Source: Bacteroidales bacterium
Lineage (GTDB): Bacteria > Bacteroidota > Bacteroidia > Bacteroidales > Lentimicrobiaceae
Assembly: GCA_016705005.1 (NCBI GenBank)
Contig: JADIZB010000001.1
Coordinates: forward strand, 62,001-126,000
DNA: 64,000 nt
Direction of reading: 5' to 3'
The position numbers and the translations under genes are program-made. Below, piece after piece: positions 44,810 to 53,770 of the stretch. Under the pieces are notes generated by a model, which ran no database searches, was not told the origin of the DNA, and saw only the letters and a program-made list of their open reading frames with translations. Position 1 is the first letter of the stretch, and each line of letters opens with the position of its first letter.

Positions 44810-47800
44810 ATGCGCTCTGACATTTATCACTTTACAAAAGAATTTCCGGACAAAGAAATCAATAAGGCGTGGAAAAACGGCGAGCAGATTCAGGGGGTTG
44901 CCTATGGGCAGGAAAAATGGATCCTGATTTCCTCCACCAAAACCAGCTTTGGGATGCAGCGGTGGGCTACCAACAATGAATTCCCTGCAGATGAGATCAA
45001 AGAAGGGTGGGATGAGAAATACGATATTATCTTTTTGTCATATGTTTTTGACCGCTGGGTTGTAATTCAAGCTGAGAAGACAGGGTATACCGACCAGATT
45101 TGGCGAACGAGCAGCCGCTTTCCTGAAAAAGAAATCAGACAGGGAATTAAGGATGGTTATGCAGTTACCGCTCTCACCTATGGGGTAGATCGCTGGGCTG
45201 TAGTCCTGTCGAAAGGAACAGACCTCACAAATCAAACCTTTGCATTGTATGATGAGTTCCCGGAGAATGCCATTAACGAAGGCTGGAATAACGATCTTGA
45301 CATTACTTCAATGGCCTTTGGAAACAACCAATGGTCGCTCGTGATGTCAGGAAATACCGGATTTGTCACGCAAAGCTGGGCCACACGGAACAGCTTCGAA
45401 GCTGACCTGATCAATGAAAAAGCAAAATCAGGGAACGATGTCAGTGGAATGTTCTATGCCGGTGATATGTGGATTTATGTTTTCACTACCTTCCGGGATG
45501 AGACCGATACAGAGTCGGGCGATGGTACCTCTCATGACAGTAGCAACCCCGTGGGCAATGTTACCTCGGCCGAAACTGACAAAGAGGCAGAGCAGCAATT
45601 TCAGGAAGGAAAAAAGCTAAGTGAAAAAGGTGATCATGAAAAAGCAATCGTTCTGTTCAGAAAAGCCATTCAGAAAGACCCGAAACATTATCTGGCACAT
45701 AATTCACTGGGCGTTTCACTTGACTCAGAAGGAAATAAAAAGGAAGCCCTCGAATGCTTCAGAAAAGCATGGGGATTAGACCATAAAGATGCCATCATTT
45801 TAGGCAACCTTGTTAACCAAATCATTGAAAACCAGGAATATTCGAAAGAAATCGTTGAGGCAGTTGAAAAAGCTGACCAAAAAGTGATTGGGGAAATTAC
45901 CAATGGAATCACACTGAATAACATAGGTTTTGCCTACGCTGAAGATCAGCAGTATGATATTGCTATTGAGTATTATAACAAAGCACTTGTTTTTGACCCT
46001 GACAACAGCACCATTAAAGAAAATCTGGAAGAGACCCTCAGGCTGCAGGCCGATAGCCATATTGGTTATTATTCCCCACCCGAAGAAACCCCGGCATCCG
46101 AATCAGGGCCGGAATCGGAACCGGCACCTGAATCGGTAGAATATCTGATGAAAGAGCTCAACAAGCTTACCGGGCTTGACGAGATAAAACGGGATGTGGA
46201 CGCTTTGCTGAAATTCATCAGGGTAGAGAAAAAACGCAAAGAACGTGGCATCGCCGTTGGCAGCACCACCCTGCATACCGTGTTCATCGGTCCGCCGGGC
46301 ACCGGAAAAACGACCATGGCCCGTCTTATGGGGCGCTTTTTCAAAGCCATGGGATTGCTCAAAAAAGGTCATGTGGTTGAAGTAGACCGGTCTGCCCTGG
46401 TGGGTGAATTTATCGGACAAACTGCCATCAAAACCAACAAGGTAATCGATTCGGCGCTCGATGGCATTCTTTTCATCGACGAAGCCTATAGCCTGGTTCC
46501 CTCTGATGCCAGAAACGATTTTGGTGAAGAGGCTGTGAATACTCTTGTTAAAAGAATGGAAGACCACAAACATAACCTGATTGTGATCGTAGCCGGTTAT
46601 GCCGATGAGATGAGAAGGTTCATCAATTCAAACCCCGGCCTTCAGCATCGCTTTACAAGGTATTTCTACTTCAATGATTATTCACCCGGGCAACTGACAA
46701 CCATTTTTGACGCTATCTGCACTGAAAAGAAGTTTGTACTGACTTATGAAGCCGAGGCAAAGGTAACCCGGTATTTCGATTTCATTTACCGGTCAAAAAA
46801 CAAGCAATTCGGGAATGCCAGAACAGCCAGCAACTTGTTTGAGGAAGTTGTACGATACCAGTCAGCAAGGCTTGGCATGCTGGATGTTGATAATCTGACA
46901 GATGAAGAATTACTGACCCTGACCATAGAAGATATTACAGCTGCCGTTCAGGATGAGTTTGAGGATAAACATGTTGAAACCGTAGAGGAGATAATGGCCG
47001 AACTCGACAGAATGGTCGGTTTGTCAGAAATAAAAGAGAATGTACTTACCCTGATCAACCACATCAAAACGCAGCAGCGACTCATTGCCGAGGGTTTTGA
47101 AGCAGATGAGATATCGCTTCACAGTGTATTTTTCGGCCCTCCGGGCACCGGTAAAACAACTGTGGCAAGACTTATCGGGAGGATCTACAAGGCAATAGGC
47201 CTGTTACCCAAAGGACAGGTCATTGAGGTCAGCCGGGCTAATCTGGTAGCAGAATTCGTAGGTCAGACAGGACCCAAAACCAATGCTGTAATTGATTCTG
47301 CGCTTCATGGTATTCTTTTTATAGACGAGGCTTATTCACTTGCATCATCAAAAGGCAGCAACGATTTCGGACACGAGGCCATCGAAGAGCTATTAAAAAG
47401 AATGGAGGATGACCGGGACAAGTTTGCTGTGATCGTTGCGGGATATACCGCTGAAATGCAGACCTTTATCAGTTCAAATACCGGTCTGGAGTCACGTTTC
47501 AGCAATTATTTCTTTTTCCCTGATTTTACAGCCGTCGATCTAACCGAGATTTTCAGAAGAATGGTTATTCGCAAGCGATTTGATATTGACCCCGATGCGC
47601 TTGCATCTGTTGAAGAGTTTCTGACCAGACTATACAATGAAAGATCGGCCAGCTTTGGAAACGGACGTATGGTCAGAAATTTTTACGAAAAACTTACAAA
47701 ATCGCATTCCAACAGGGTAGCCGGACTACCCAATGCTACCAGGCAGGAACTGATTACCTTCAACCAGGAGGATGTCATCAACGCCATTAAGATATTTATC

Positions 47801-47863
47801 ACTATGATTCCGCGAACACATCAAACTGCTGACGAAAGAAGGCCGATCGGATACAGGAACTAG
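44810..47863 (+). CDS. DUF7477-like/TPR protein with two CbbX-type AAA+ ATPase domains
   Basis: A 1,017-residue cytosolic protein. Residues 1-230 are five repeats of about 45 residues with a W-x-(I/V)-x-(I/V) core and a (E/D)FP-x-x-(E/A)I-x-x-x-W motif, resembling DUF7477. A helical TPR region follows (about 257-411; HEKAIVLFRKAIQKDPKHYLAHNS). Then come two AAA+ domains of the CbbX/EccA/SpoVK group. Walker A GPPGTGKT is at residues 494-501 and again at 776-783; both have Walker B ILFIDEAYSL and the pore-side EFVGQT/EFIGQT motif. Such domains form hexamers that remodel protein partners. N-terminal repeats and TPRs probably select the client. It is paired with the LamG membrane protein upstream. 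Confidence 0.88.
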   Translation: MRSDIYHFTKEFPDKEINKAWKNGEQIQGVAYGQEKWILISSTKTSFGMQRWATNNEFPADEIKEGWDEKYDIIFLSYVFDRWVVIQAEKTGYTDQIWRTSSRFPEKEIRQGIKDGYAVTALTYGVDRWAVVLSKGTDLTNQTFALYDEFPENAINEGWNNDLDITSMAFGNNQWSLVMSGNTGFVTQSWATRNSFEADLINEKAKSGNDVSGMFYAGDMWIYVFTTFRDETDTESGDGTSHDSSNPVGNVTSAETDKEAEQQFQEGKKLSEKGDHEKAIVLFRKAIQKDPKHYLAHNSLGVSLDSEGNKKEALECFRKAWGLDHKDAIILGNLVNQIIENQEYSKEIVEAVEKADQKVIGEITNGITLNNIGFAYAEDQQYDIAIEYYNKALVFDPDNSTIKENLEETLRLQADSHIGYYSPPEETPASESGPESEPAPESVEYLMKELNKLTGLDEIKRDVDALLKFIRVEKKRKERGIAVGSTTLHTVFIGPPGTGKTTMARLMGRFFKAMGLLKKGHVVEVDRSALVGEFIGQTAIKTNKVIDSALDGILFIDEAYSLVPSDARNDFGEEAVNTLVKRMEDHKHNLIVIVAGYADEMRRFINSNPGLQHRFTRYFYFNDYSPGQLTTIFDAICTEKKFVLTYEAEAKVTRYFDFIYRSKNKQFGNARTASNLFEEVVRYQSARLGMLDVDNLTDEELLTLTIEDITAAVQDEFEDKHVETVEEIMAELDRMVGLSEIKENVLTLINHIKTQQRLIAEGFEADEISLHSVFFGPPGTGKTTVARLIGRIYKAIGLLPKGQVIEVSRANLVAEFVGQTGPKTNAVIDSALHGILFIDEAYSLASSKGSNDFGHEAIEELLKRMEDDRDKFAVIVAGYTAEMQTFISSNTGLESRFSNYFFFPDFTAVDLTEIFRRMVIRKRFDIDPDALASVEEFLTRLYNERSASFGNGRMVRNFYEKLTKSHSNRVAGLPNATRQELITFNQEDVINAIKIFITMIPRTHQTADERRPIGYRN

Positions 47864-47927
47864 TGACATTACCCGGGTAATCATACGGGAAATTATTCTA
47901 AAATCAATGGAATTATAACACGGCGGC

Positions 47928-48647
47928 TTAATCCATATCAATATTGGGCTGTATCTTCAGCTCCATGGCACCGAGCTCTAAAGCCAGCAGGTTGCCAAAT
48001 CCGGCGCGGTTGCTCATGTAGCAACCATTATCGAGATCGATAAAGGGATAAGAAGGCGATTTTATTGTAAGGTCTATAAAATCAAGACTTACAGGTACAT
48101 GTCCATGAATTACCTTCCGGAAACCAATCTTGTATGATTTCACTTTAAATTCCCTCACCCATAGCATGGTCTGTGTATCTTCAAAAGGGTCAGGAATTTC
48201 AAAGTTTAGCCCTGCATGCACCAGAACATACTTATCCAGCAGGTGGTAAAGTGGCAGGTTGCGCATCCATTCGATGTAGTGTTCAGGGATATCAAGCATA
48301 TTCTCTGTGCCGAAACTCTGCATGGCTTCTTCTCCGCCATGCTTAAGCCACTGGGTCTTTGATTTGTTGGCCTGTTTGAAGAAAAGGAAGCTTTTGATTT
48401 CCTTTTCTTCATCATATGAATTAACAAAGAATTCTTCATGATTGCCTTTCAGGGCGACAATATTGTACCCCTGTTCCTGAAGACCCATCACATAATCGAG
48501 CACGCCCTTTGAATCCGGACCACGATCAACGAAATCGCCCAGAAAGTACAGCATGTCTTCTTTCGAAGGCACAATCTGAGTTTCGATCAGGGAGATCAGG
48601 CTGCGTTTACAACCATGAATATCAGGGATAACCCATTGCTTCGGCAT
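47928..48647 (-). CDS. Metallophosphoesterase, Ser/Thr phosphatase-like
   Basis: A 239-residue calcineurin-like phosphatase of the PPP type. The two-metal motifs are DIHG (residues 9-12), GDFVDRG and GNHEE, with later VHAGLNF and IHGHVPV His ligands. It matches bacterial PrpE/PrpA-like enzymes that act on phosphoproteins or on Ap4A. Its start lies 8 bp after the gpmA stop on the same strand, so the two form an operon. Substrate unknown. Confidence 0.9.
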   Translation of the reverse strand: MPKQWVIPDIHGCKRSLISLIETQIVPSKEDMLYFLGDFVDRGPDSKGVLDYVMGLQEQGYNIVALKGNHEEFFVNSYDEEKEIKSFLFFKQANKSKTQWLKHGGEEAMQSFGTENMLDIPEHYIEWMRNLPLYHLLDKYVLVHAGLNFEIPDPFEDTQTMLWVREFKVKSYKIGFRKVIHGHVPVSLDFIDLTIKSPSYPFIDLDNGCYMSNRAGFGNLLALELGAMELKIQPNIDMD

Positions 48648-48655
48648 GCAGGTGT

Positions 48656-49402
48656 TTATTTGGCTTTACCCTGATTGGCAACTGCTTCCATCAGTTTCCT
48701 GATCTCTTCAGGATCACCGAGAAAATAATCCTTCAAAAGGTTCAACTGATCGTCGAATTCGAAAACATAAGGGATTCCGGTAGGAAGGTTCAGGCTTACA
48801 ATATCTTTATCGCTTATGTTTTTCAGGTATTTGATCACAGCCCTAAGACTGTTGCCGTGGGCTGCAACCAGCACCTGGCTGTGTTTTTTCAGTGACTCAC
48901 GGATTTCGCCTTCCCAGTAAGGAACCATACGTTCAACGGTATCCTTGAGCGATTCGGTCAGCGGAATGAGGGCTTCCGGCTCATTTTTATATCTTGGGTC
49001 CAGGCGCGGATTACGCTCATCATCCCCCGCAAGCGGTGCAGGGGGAACGTCATAGCTTCGCCGCCAGACCAGTACCTGTTCATCACCGTACTTTGCCGCT
49101 GTCTCAGCTTTATTCAGCCCCTGAAGATTTCCATAGTGTTTTTCGTTGAGTCTCCAGCTTTTCAGCACGGGAATCCAGAGCTGATCCATTTCTTCGAGCG
49201 CGAGATTGAGGGTTTTAATGGCCCTTTTAAGATAAGATGTATAGGCAAGATCAAAAGCGAATCCATTTTCTTTCAGTACTTTACCGGCTTCGCGGGCTTC
49301 CCCGACTCCCTTTGCCGATAAGTCAACATCGGTCCATCCGGTAAAACGGTTTTCTTTATTCCATTCACTTTCGCCATGGCGTAACAAAACAAGTTTCTTC
49401 AT
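48656..49402 (-). CDS. gpmA: 2,3-bisphosphoglycerate-dependent phosphoglycerate mutase
   Basis: Glycolytic enzyme converting 3- to 2-phosphoglycerate. ATG at 49402 was chosen because the enzyme's conserved N-terminus (MKKLVLLRHGESEWN) starts there. The 248 residues are full length. The phospho-His is in LRHGESEWN, followed by FTGWTDVDLSAKG, NEKHYGNLQGLNKAE, WRRSYDVPPAP and VLVAAHGNSLRA. A TATCTTTG -7 element lies 46 bp upstream. The phosphatase gene is coupled downstream. Confidence 0.96.
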   Translation of the reverse strand: MKKLVLLRHGESEWNKENRFTGWTDVDLSAKGVGEAREAGKVLKENGFAFDLAYTSYLKRAIKTLNLALEEMDQLWIPVLKSWRLNEKHYGNLQGLNKAETAAKYGDEQVLVWRRSYDVPPAPLAGDDERNPRLDPRYKNEPEALIPLTESLKDTVERMVPYWEGEIRESLKKHSQVLVAAHGNSLRAVIKYLKNISDKDIVSLNLPTGIPYVFEFDDQLNLLKDYFLGDPEEIRKLMEAVANQGKAK

Positions 49403-49447
49403 AAAAACAGGTATTTTGAGCTTGATTAAGTCTGTTGAATTGCACTG

Positions 49448-49455
49448 CAAAGATA
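49448..49455 (-). promoter_or_regulatory. Candidate promoter for gpmA operon
   Basis: Minus-strand TATCTTTG, with a TTTG at 49474-49471 that could serve as the -33 element though the spacing (15 nt) is shorter than usual. Confidence 0.5.
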
Positions 49456-49686
49456 CAAAATAGATGCCTGCAAACTTTAAGGATACTGTGTTTATATGCC
49501 GATATTCAAAGTTCAACCTGAGCCATCCGGAACGGCCCGGATCGGAGAATCTGCAAAAAAGATCAGTTCCCGGCCTCTGTGCAAAGGCGTTCTTTCCTCA
49601 GGCAAACGGGTGGTTCATGGCTGAAAAAATTCTTACCTTCGCAACGCAGCCGGAATGATCGGCTCCCTGAAACAAAAGTATTTTTT

Positions 49687-52600
49687 ATGAACCTTTACAG
49701 GCGGATTAACAACATTACCGGCTGGGTAGTATTTATCATTGCCAGCACCGTTTACCTTCTGACCTCAGAACCAACCACCAGTTTCTGGGATTGCGGCGAA
49801 TACATAGCAACCGCTTTCAAACTCCAGGTCGGTCACCCACCGGGAGCACCTCTTTTTCAGATGCTGGGTCGCTTCTTTTCCCTTTTTGCCTTTGGAAATG
49901 AAGCAAATGTGGCCTTTATGATCAATGCCATGTCTGCATTCAGCAGTGGATTTACTATTCTGTTCCTTTTCTGGAGCATTTCTCATCTGACCAAAAAACT
50001 GGTTTCGACCAGCGACAGTATGCAGTTGGGGGAAATCCTTACCATTACCGGCAGTGCACTCGTTGGGGCCCTGGCTTATACTTTCAGCGATTCCTTCTGG
50101 TTTTCAGCCGTAGAAGGAGAAGTTTATGCCATGTCATCATTCTTCACCGCTTTTGTTTTCTGGGCTATGCTAAAGTGGGAAGATGTTGCCGATCAGCCCC
50201 ATTCCATTCGCTGGATAGTCCTGATCGCATTTATGATCGGACTCAGCATTGGGGTTCACCTTCTCAACCTGCTTGCCATTCCTGCCATTACACTGATATT
50301 CTACTTTAAAAAATACAAGCCGTCAACCAAAGGTATCGTTCTTGCACTCATCGCTTCAGTGTTGCTTATCGGCTTGATTATGAATCTGATTGTCCCCTGG
50401 ATCGTAAAACTCGCCGGTTTGTTTGAACTGTTTTTTGTCAATTCAATCGGTCTCCCATTCAACACAGGCACTTTCATTTACTTTTTACTTATTGGCTCAG
50501 GCATTGTCTGGGGATTGTATTATACCCGGAAAACAAAAAAGGTACTATGGAATACGATTGTCCTTTCTTTCACTTTTATTCTGATCGGGTACTCCAGCTT
50601 TTTCATGCTGATCATCCGATCCAATGCCAATACCCCCATCAACGAGAATCAGCCCAGCAATGCCATCAGCCTCCTTTCTTACCTCAACAGGGAGCAATAC
50701 GGTGACTGGCCGATACTTCACGGTCCATGGTACAATGCACCTGTGGTTGACCGAACCGATGGCAATCCTGTATTTAAGAGAGATGACGCTACAGGCAGGT
50801 ATGTCGTTGTGGATAGCAGGAAAGATATGGAACCGGTTTATGACCCGGCTTTTACTACTATTTTTCCAAGGATGTGGAGTGGAATCGAGCAGGCTCATGA
50901 AGATAACTACAAGAAATGGGGAAAAGTCAAAGGCTCCCCGGTAACAGTCACTGGTCAGGAAGGTGAGCCGGAAACCCTCATCAAACCAACCTTTAGTGAA
51001 AACCTCCGGTTTTTCTGGAATTATCAGTTGCAGTTTATGTACGTGCGTTACTTCATGTGGAATTTCGCCGGAAAACAAAACGATGTTCAGGGCTTTGGCA
51101 ACGACCTTGACGGAAACTGGATCAGTGGCATCAGCTTTCTGGATGAAATGCGACTGGGTCCCCAGAAGAACATCCCCGCGAGCATGGAAAATAAAGGAAG
51201 AAACAAGTTCTACCTTCTCCCTCTGTTGCTTGGCCTGGCCGGTCTGGTCTGGCACACCAACCGCAACTACAGGGACGCGCTCATTGTTGCCATGCTTTTC
51301 ATATTGACCGGACTGGCCATCGTAGTTTATCTGAACCAATATGCCTACCAGCCCAGGGAACGTGATTATGCCTATGCAGCATCTTTTTATGCCTTCGCTA
51401 TCTGGATTGGAATCGGTGTTGCGGCTTTGGTTCAGTTGTTTCAGAAGTTCATGAAACATAACATCGCTGCTATAGCAGCCACCGGAATCTGCCTTGTGGC
51501 AGTCCCGGGAATCATGGCCTCTGAAGGCTGGGACGACCACGACAGATCCGACAGGTACACTGGTCGTGAAATTGCCAGAAATTACCTGGAATCGTGCGCG
51601 CCCAACGCCATTCTTTTCACCATGGGCGACAACGACACCTTCCCACTCTGGTATGCGCAGGATGTAGAGGGAATACGCACCGATGTAAGGGTAGTGAATC
51701 TGAGCCTGCTCAGCGCCGACTGGTACATTGGCCAGATGAAGCGCAAAGTCTATGATTCCGAACCGGTTCCGTTCAGCCTGACCTACAACGAATTCAAATC
51801 GGGTACGCGCGAAGTGGTCTATATTTCAAACGATCAGCGGCTGACAGGGCCGGTTGACCTGAAAGAGTTGTTCAACATCATTCACACGCAGCCTGAAGCG
51901 TTACAGGTGAACAGCTCCATTGGCAAGGTTGATTATTTCCCGACCAACCACTTTTATCTGAGTGTTGATTCAGCTATGGTTGTAAACAACGGAACAGTTC
52001 CAACCGACGATGCAAAATACATTGTTGATACCCTTACGTGGAAAATAAACAGAAGCATGGTGACCAAAAGCTCACTGATGGTTCTTGATCTGCTTGCAAA
52101 CAACAACTGGCAGCGTCCCGTTTACTTTTCAACCACCGCCGGTGAAAGCGCCTATCTGGGGCTGACGGAATATTTCAGACTTGAAGGTATGGCTTACAGG
52201 CTGGTACCTGTAAAGAAACCTTCGGGCGAAAACTTCATGGGACACATAAACAGCGGAATTTTGTATGACCGGCTGATGAATACATTCAATTATGGCAATA
52301 TTGAGAAACCAGGTGTTTATCTCGACGAAACCAACCGACGGATGGTCACCAACCTCAGGAATAATTTCGGAAAACTGGCAGAACAATTGCTGGCTGAAGG
52401 TAAAAACAAGGAAGCCATTGCTGTTTGTGAAAGATGTCTTGCTTTTGCCCCCGACAAAGCCATGCGGTATGATTTTTTCCTTCTGCCGGTCGCAGAGGTA
52501 CTTCTTAAAGCGGGTGCCGAAAAACAGGGAATGGAATTGCTTGGAAGGCTTTATGATCTGTACACTGAAGACCTCAGCTACTATTTCAGTTTTCCGAGTG

Positions 52601-52764
52601 ACCGAATATTCCAGTTCGACAATGAGATGCAGCAGGCTTTGGCAATCATCAACCGCCTCGGCAGTGTGGCAGGTGAACACAACAATCAGCCTTTTGCCGA
52701 CAAGGCAAGGGCCGAACTGGAAAAACAGTACGAAAAATATGTGATGCTGACCGGAAAGCGGTGA
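49687..52764 (+). CDS. DUF2723 membrane protein, O-mannosyltransferase-like
   Basis: ATG at 49687 is chosen; the 36 upstream codons look non-coding. The 1,025-residue protein starts with the DUF2723 signature (ITGWVVFIIASTVYLLTSEPTTSFWDCGEYI, shortened here as WDCGEY; and VGHPPGAPLF) and has about ten membrane helices in the first half. This matches GT-C fold proteins such as TMEM260, which transfer mannose to protein from a lipid donor. Acidic WDCGEYI supplies the expected catalytic Asp/Glu. A large soluble C-terminal half includes TPR-like helices (KNKEAIAVCERCLAFAPDK). A role in protein O-glycosylation is inferred from the family. Confidence 0.88.
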   Translation: MNLYRRINNITGWVVFIIASTVYLLTSEPTTSFWDCGEYIATAFKLQVGHPPGAPLFQMLGRFFSLFAFGNEANVAFMINAMSAFSSGFTILFLFWSISHLTKKLVSTSDSMQLGEILTITGSALVGALAYTFSDSFWFSAVEGEVYAMSSFFTAFVFWAMLKWEDVADQPHSIRWIVLIAFMIGLSIGVHLLNLLAIPAITLIFYFKKYKPSTKGIVLALIASVLLIGLIMNLIVPWIVKLAGLFELFFVNSIGLPFNTGTFIYFLLIGSGIVWGLYYTRKTKKVLWNTIVLSFTFILIGYSSFFMLIIRSNANTPINENQPSNAISLLSYLNREQYGDWPILHGPWYNAPVVDRTDGNPVFKRDDATGRYVVVDSRKDMEPVYDPAFTTIFPRMWSGIEQAHEDNYKKWGKVKGSPVTVTGQEGEPETLIKPTFSENLRFFWNYQLQFMYVRYFMWNFAGKQNDVQGFGNDLDGNWISGISFLDEMRLGPQKNIPASMENKGRNKFYLLPLLLGLAGLVWHTNRNYRDALIVAMLFILTGLAIVVYLNQYAYQPRERDYAYAASFYAFAIWIGIGVAALVQLFQKFMKHNIAAIAATGICLVAVPGIMASEGWDDHDRSDRYTGREIARNYLESCAPNAILFTMGDNDTFPLWYAQDVEGIRTDVRVVNLSLLSADWYIGQMKRKVYDSEPVPFSLTYNEFKSGTREVVYISNDQRLTGPVDLKELFNIIHTQPEALQVNSSIGKVDYFPTNHFYLSVDSAMVVNNGTVPTDDAKYIVDTLTWKINRSMVTKSSLMVLDLLANNNWQRPVYFSTTAGESAYLGLTEYFRLEGMAYRLVPVKKPSGENFMGHINSGILYDRLMNTFNYGNIEKPGVYLDETNRRMVTNLRNNFGKLAEQLLAEGKNKEAIAVCERCLAFAPDKAMRYDFFLLPVAEVLLKAGAEKQGMELLGRLYDLYTEDLSYYFSFPSDRIFQFDNEMQQALAIINRLGSVAGEHNNQPFADKARAELEKQYEKYVMLTGKR

Positions 52765-52779
52765 TGGAAGCCAGATTTT

Positions 52780-52856
52780 TAATTTTTAATTTCTAATTTC
52801 TAATTTCTAATGCCTAATGGCTACTGGTTACTGGTTACTGGCTACTGGCTAATGAC
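52780..52856. repeat. Heptamer array, eleven units, TAATTTC changing to TACTGGT
   Basis: TAATTTT, three TAATTTC, TAATGCC, TAATGGC, two TACTGGT, two TACTGGC, TAATGAC without a break in phase. It starts 15 bp after the DUF2723 stop codon. The first units match the array at 25000. Confidence 0.9.
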
Positions 52857-52976
52857 TGCAGAATAAAAATGATGAAAGTCATGGGATGTATTGAAAGGTT
52901 GCATTGACAGGTCTTTCAGAACACCCATCAATGAGCTCTCGTATGTTTTTTACTTTGAGCCCGCCATAGGCGGGTA

Positions 52977-53032
52977 AACTTTGAACTTTTTACTTTTTAC
53001 TTTTTACTTTCAACTTTTTACTTTTTACTTCA
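52977..53032. repeat. Heptamer array ACTTTTT-type, eight units
   Basis: AACTTTG, AACTTTT, two TACTTTT, TACTTTC, AACTTTT, TACTTTT, TACTTCA, ending two bases before the deacetylase ATG. A CCCGCC...GGCGGG inverted repeat sits just before it (about 52960-52974). Confidence 0.88.
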
Positions 53033-53034
53033 CA

Positions 53035-53649
53035 ATGTATCTCTCCAAATCCCCGGGCATCCTCCGCAGCCTTACCCGAAAGAACCTGACCTGGGATTTC
53101 CCCGGCCGGACGAAGGAGATATTCCTGACGTTTGATGACGGGCCCATCCCGGAAATCACCCCTCAGGTGCTTGAGATACTCAACCTGTACCAGGCCAAAG
53201 CCACTTTTTTCTGCGTGGGCGATAATGTTCAGAAACATGCCGGTGTTTACCAACAGGTTACAGAAGCTGGTCATGTCATTGGCAATCACACCTTTCATCA
53301 CCTAAGTGGCTGGAAAACACCGCTTGACGAATACCTCGCCGATATCGAGATGTGCAATCAGCTTGTAAAAAGCCCTTTTTTCAGACCTCCCTACGGCCGT
53401 ATCAGGTCATCGTACATCGCCCCTGTCAAGGCGAACTACCAGATCATTATGTGGTCGGTCCTGAGTGGTGACTTCGACAGGGAATCGAGTCCTGAAAAGG
53501 TTTTGAATAACGTACTGCAACACACCACCGATGGCAGCATTGTGGTTTTTCACGACAGCCTGAAGGCCGCCGACCGTCTGTTCTATGCCCTGCCGAGATT
53601 TCTGGAACACTTCTCCGGTCAGGGATTCCGTTTCAGCACCATTCAATAA
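53035..53649 (+). CDS. Polysaccharide deacetylase (CE4, NodB domain)
   Basis: A 204-residue single-domain deacetylase removing acetyl groups from peptidoglycan or other N-acetylated glycans. ATG at 53035 is chosen; the frame upstream is only repeat. Metal and catalytic motifs are TFDDGP (motif 1), HTFHH (motif 2 with the HxxxH ligands) and FRPPYGR (motif 3), with VVFHDS near the end. There is no signal peptide with this start, so it may be cytosolic or exported otherwise. The heptamer array occupies the space where a ribosome-binding site would be. Confidence 0.92.
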   Translation: MYLSKSPGILRSLTRKNLTWDFPGRTKEIFLTFDDGPIPEITPQVLEILNLYQAKATFFCVGDNVQKHAGVYQQVTEAGHVIGNHTFHHLSGWKTPLDEYLADIEMCNQLVKSPFFRPPYGRIRSSYIAPVKANYQIIMWSVLSGDFDRESSPEKVLNNVLQHTTDGSIVVFHDSLKAADRLFYALPRFLEHFSGQGFRFSTIQ

Positions 53650-53716
53650 TTCAGCAATCGGGCCCAGCTTCTGCCGATTAAGTATTTTCCCGCTACAACA
53701 TCAAAATATCTGGCTG

Positions 53717-53752
53717 AAAAAAAATGCCTGCCCCGGTGTGGAACAGGCATTT
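53717..53752 (-). terminator. Rho-independent terminator after cytochrome c peroxidase gene
   Basis: On the minus strand AAATGCCTG pairs with CAGGCATTT and runs into eight T. It lies 19 bp beyond the stop and may also serve the convergent deacetylase gene. Confidence 0.88.
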
Positions 53753-53770
53753 GATTCTATATTGATAATC

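Noticed and set aside
50545..51540. 331-codon frame opposite the DUF2723 gene
   Set aside because: Antisense shadow; the plus-strand protein has strong family motifs.
52981..53034. TTG start adding 18 residues to the deacetylase
   Set aside because: The added residues (repeating Phe/Leu/Thr/Tyr) are just translation of the heptamer array.
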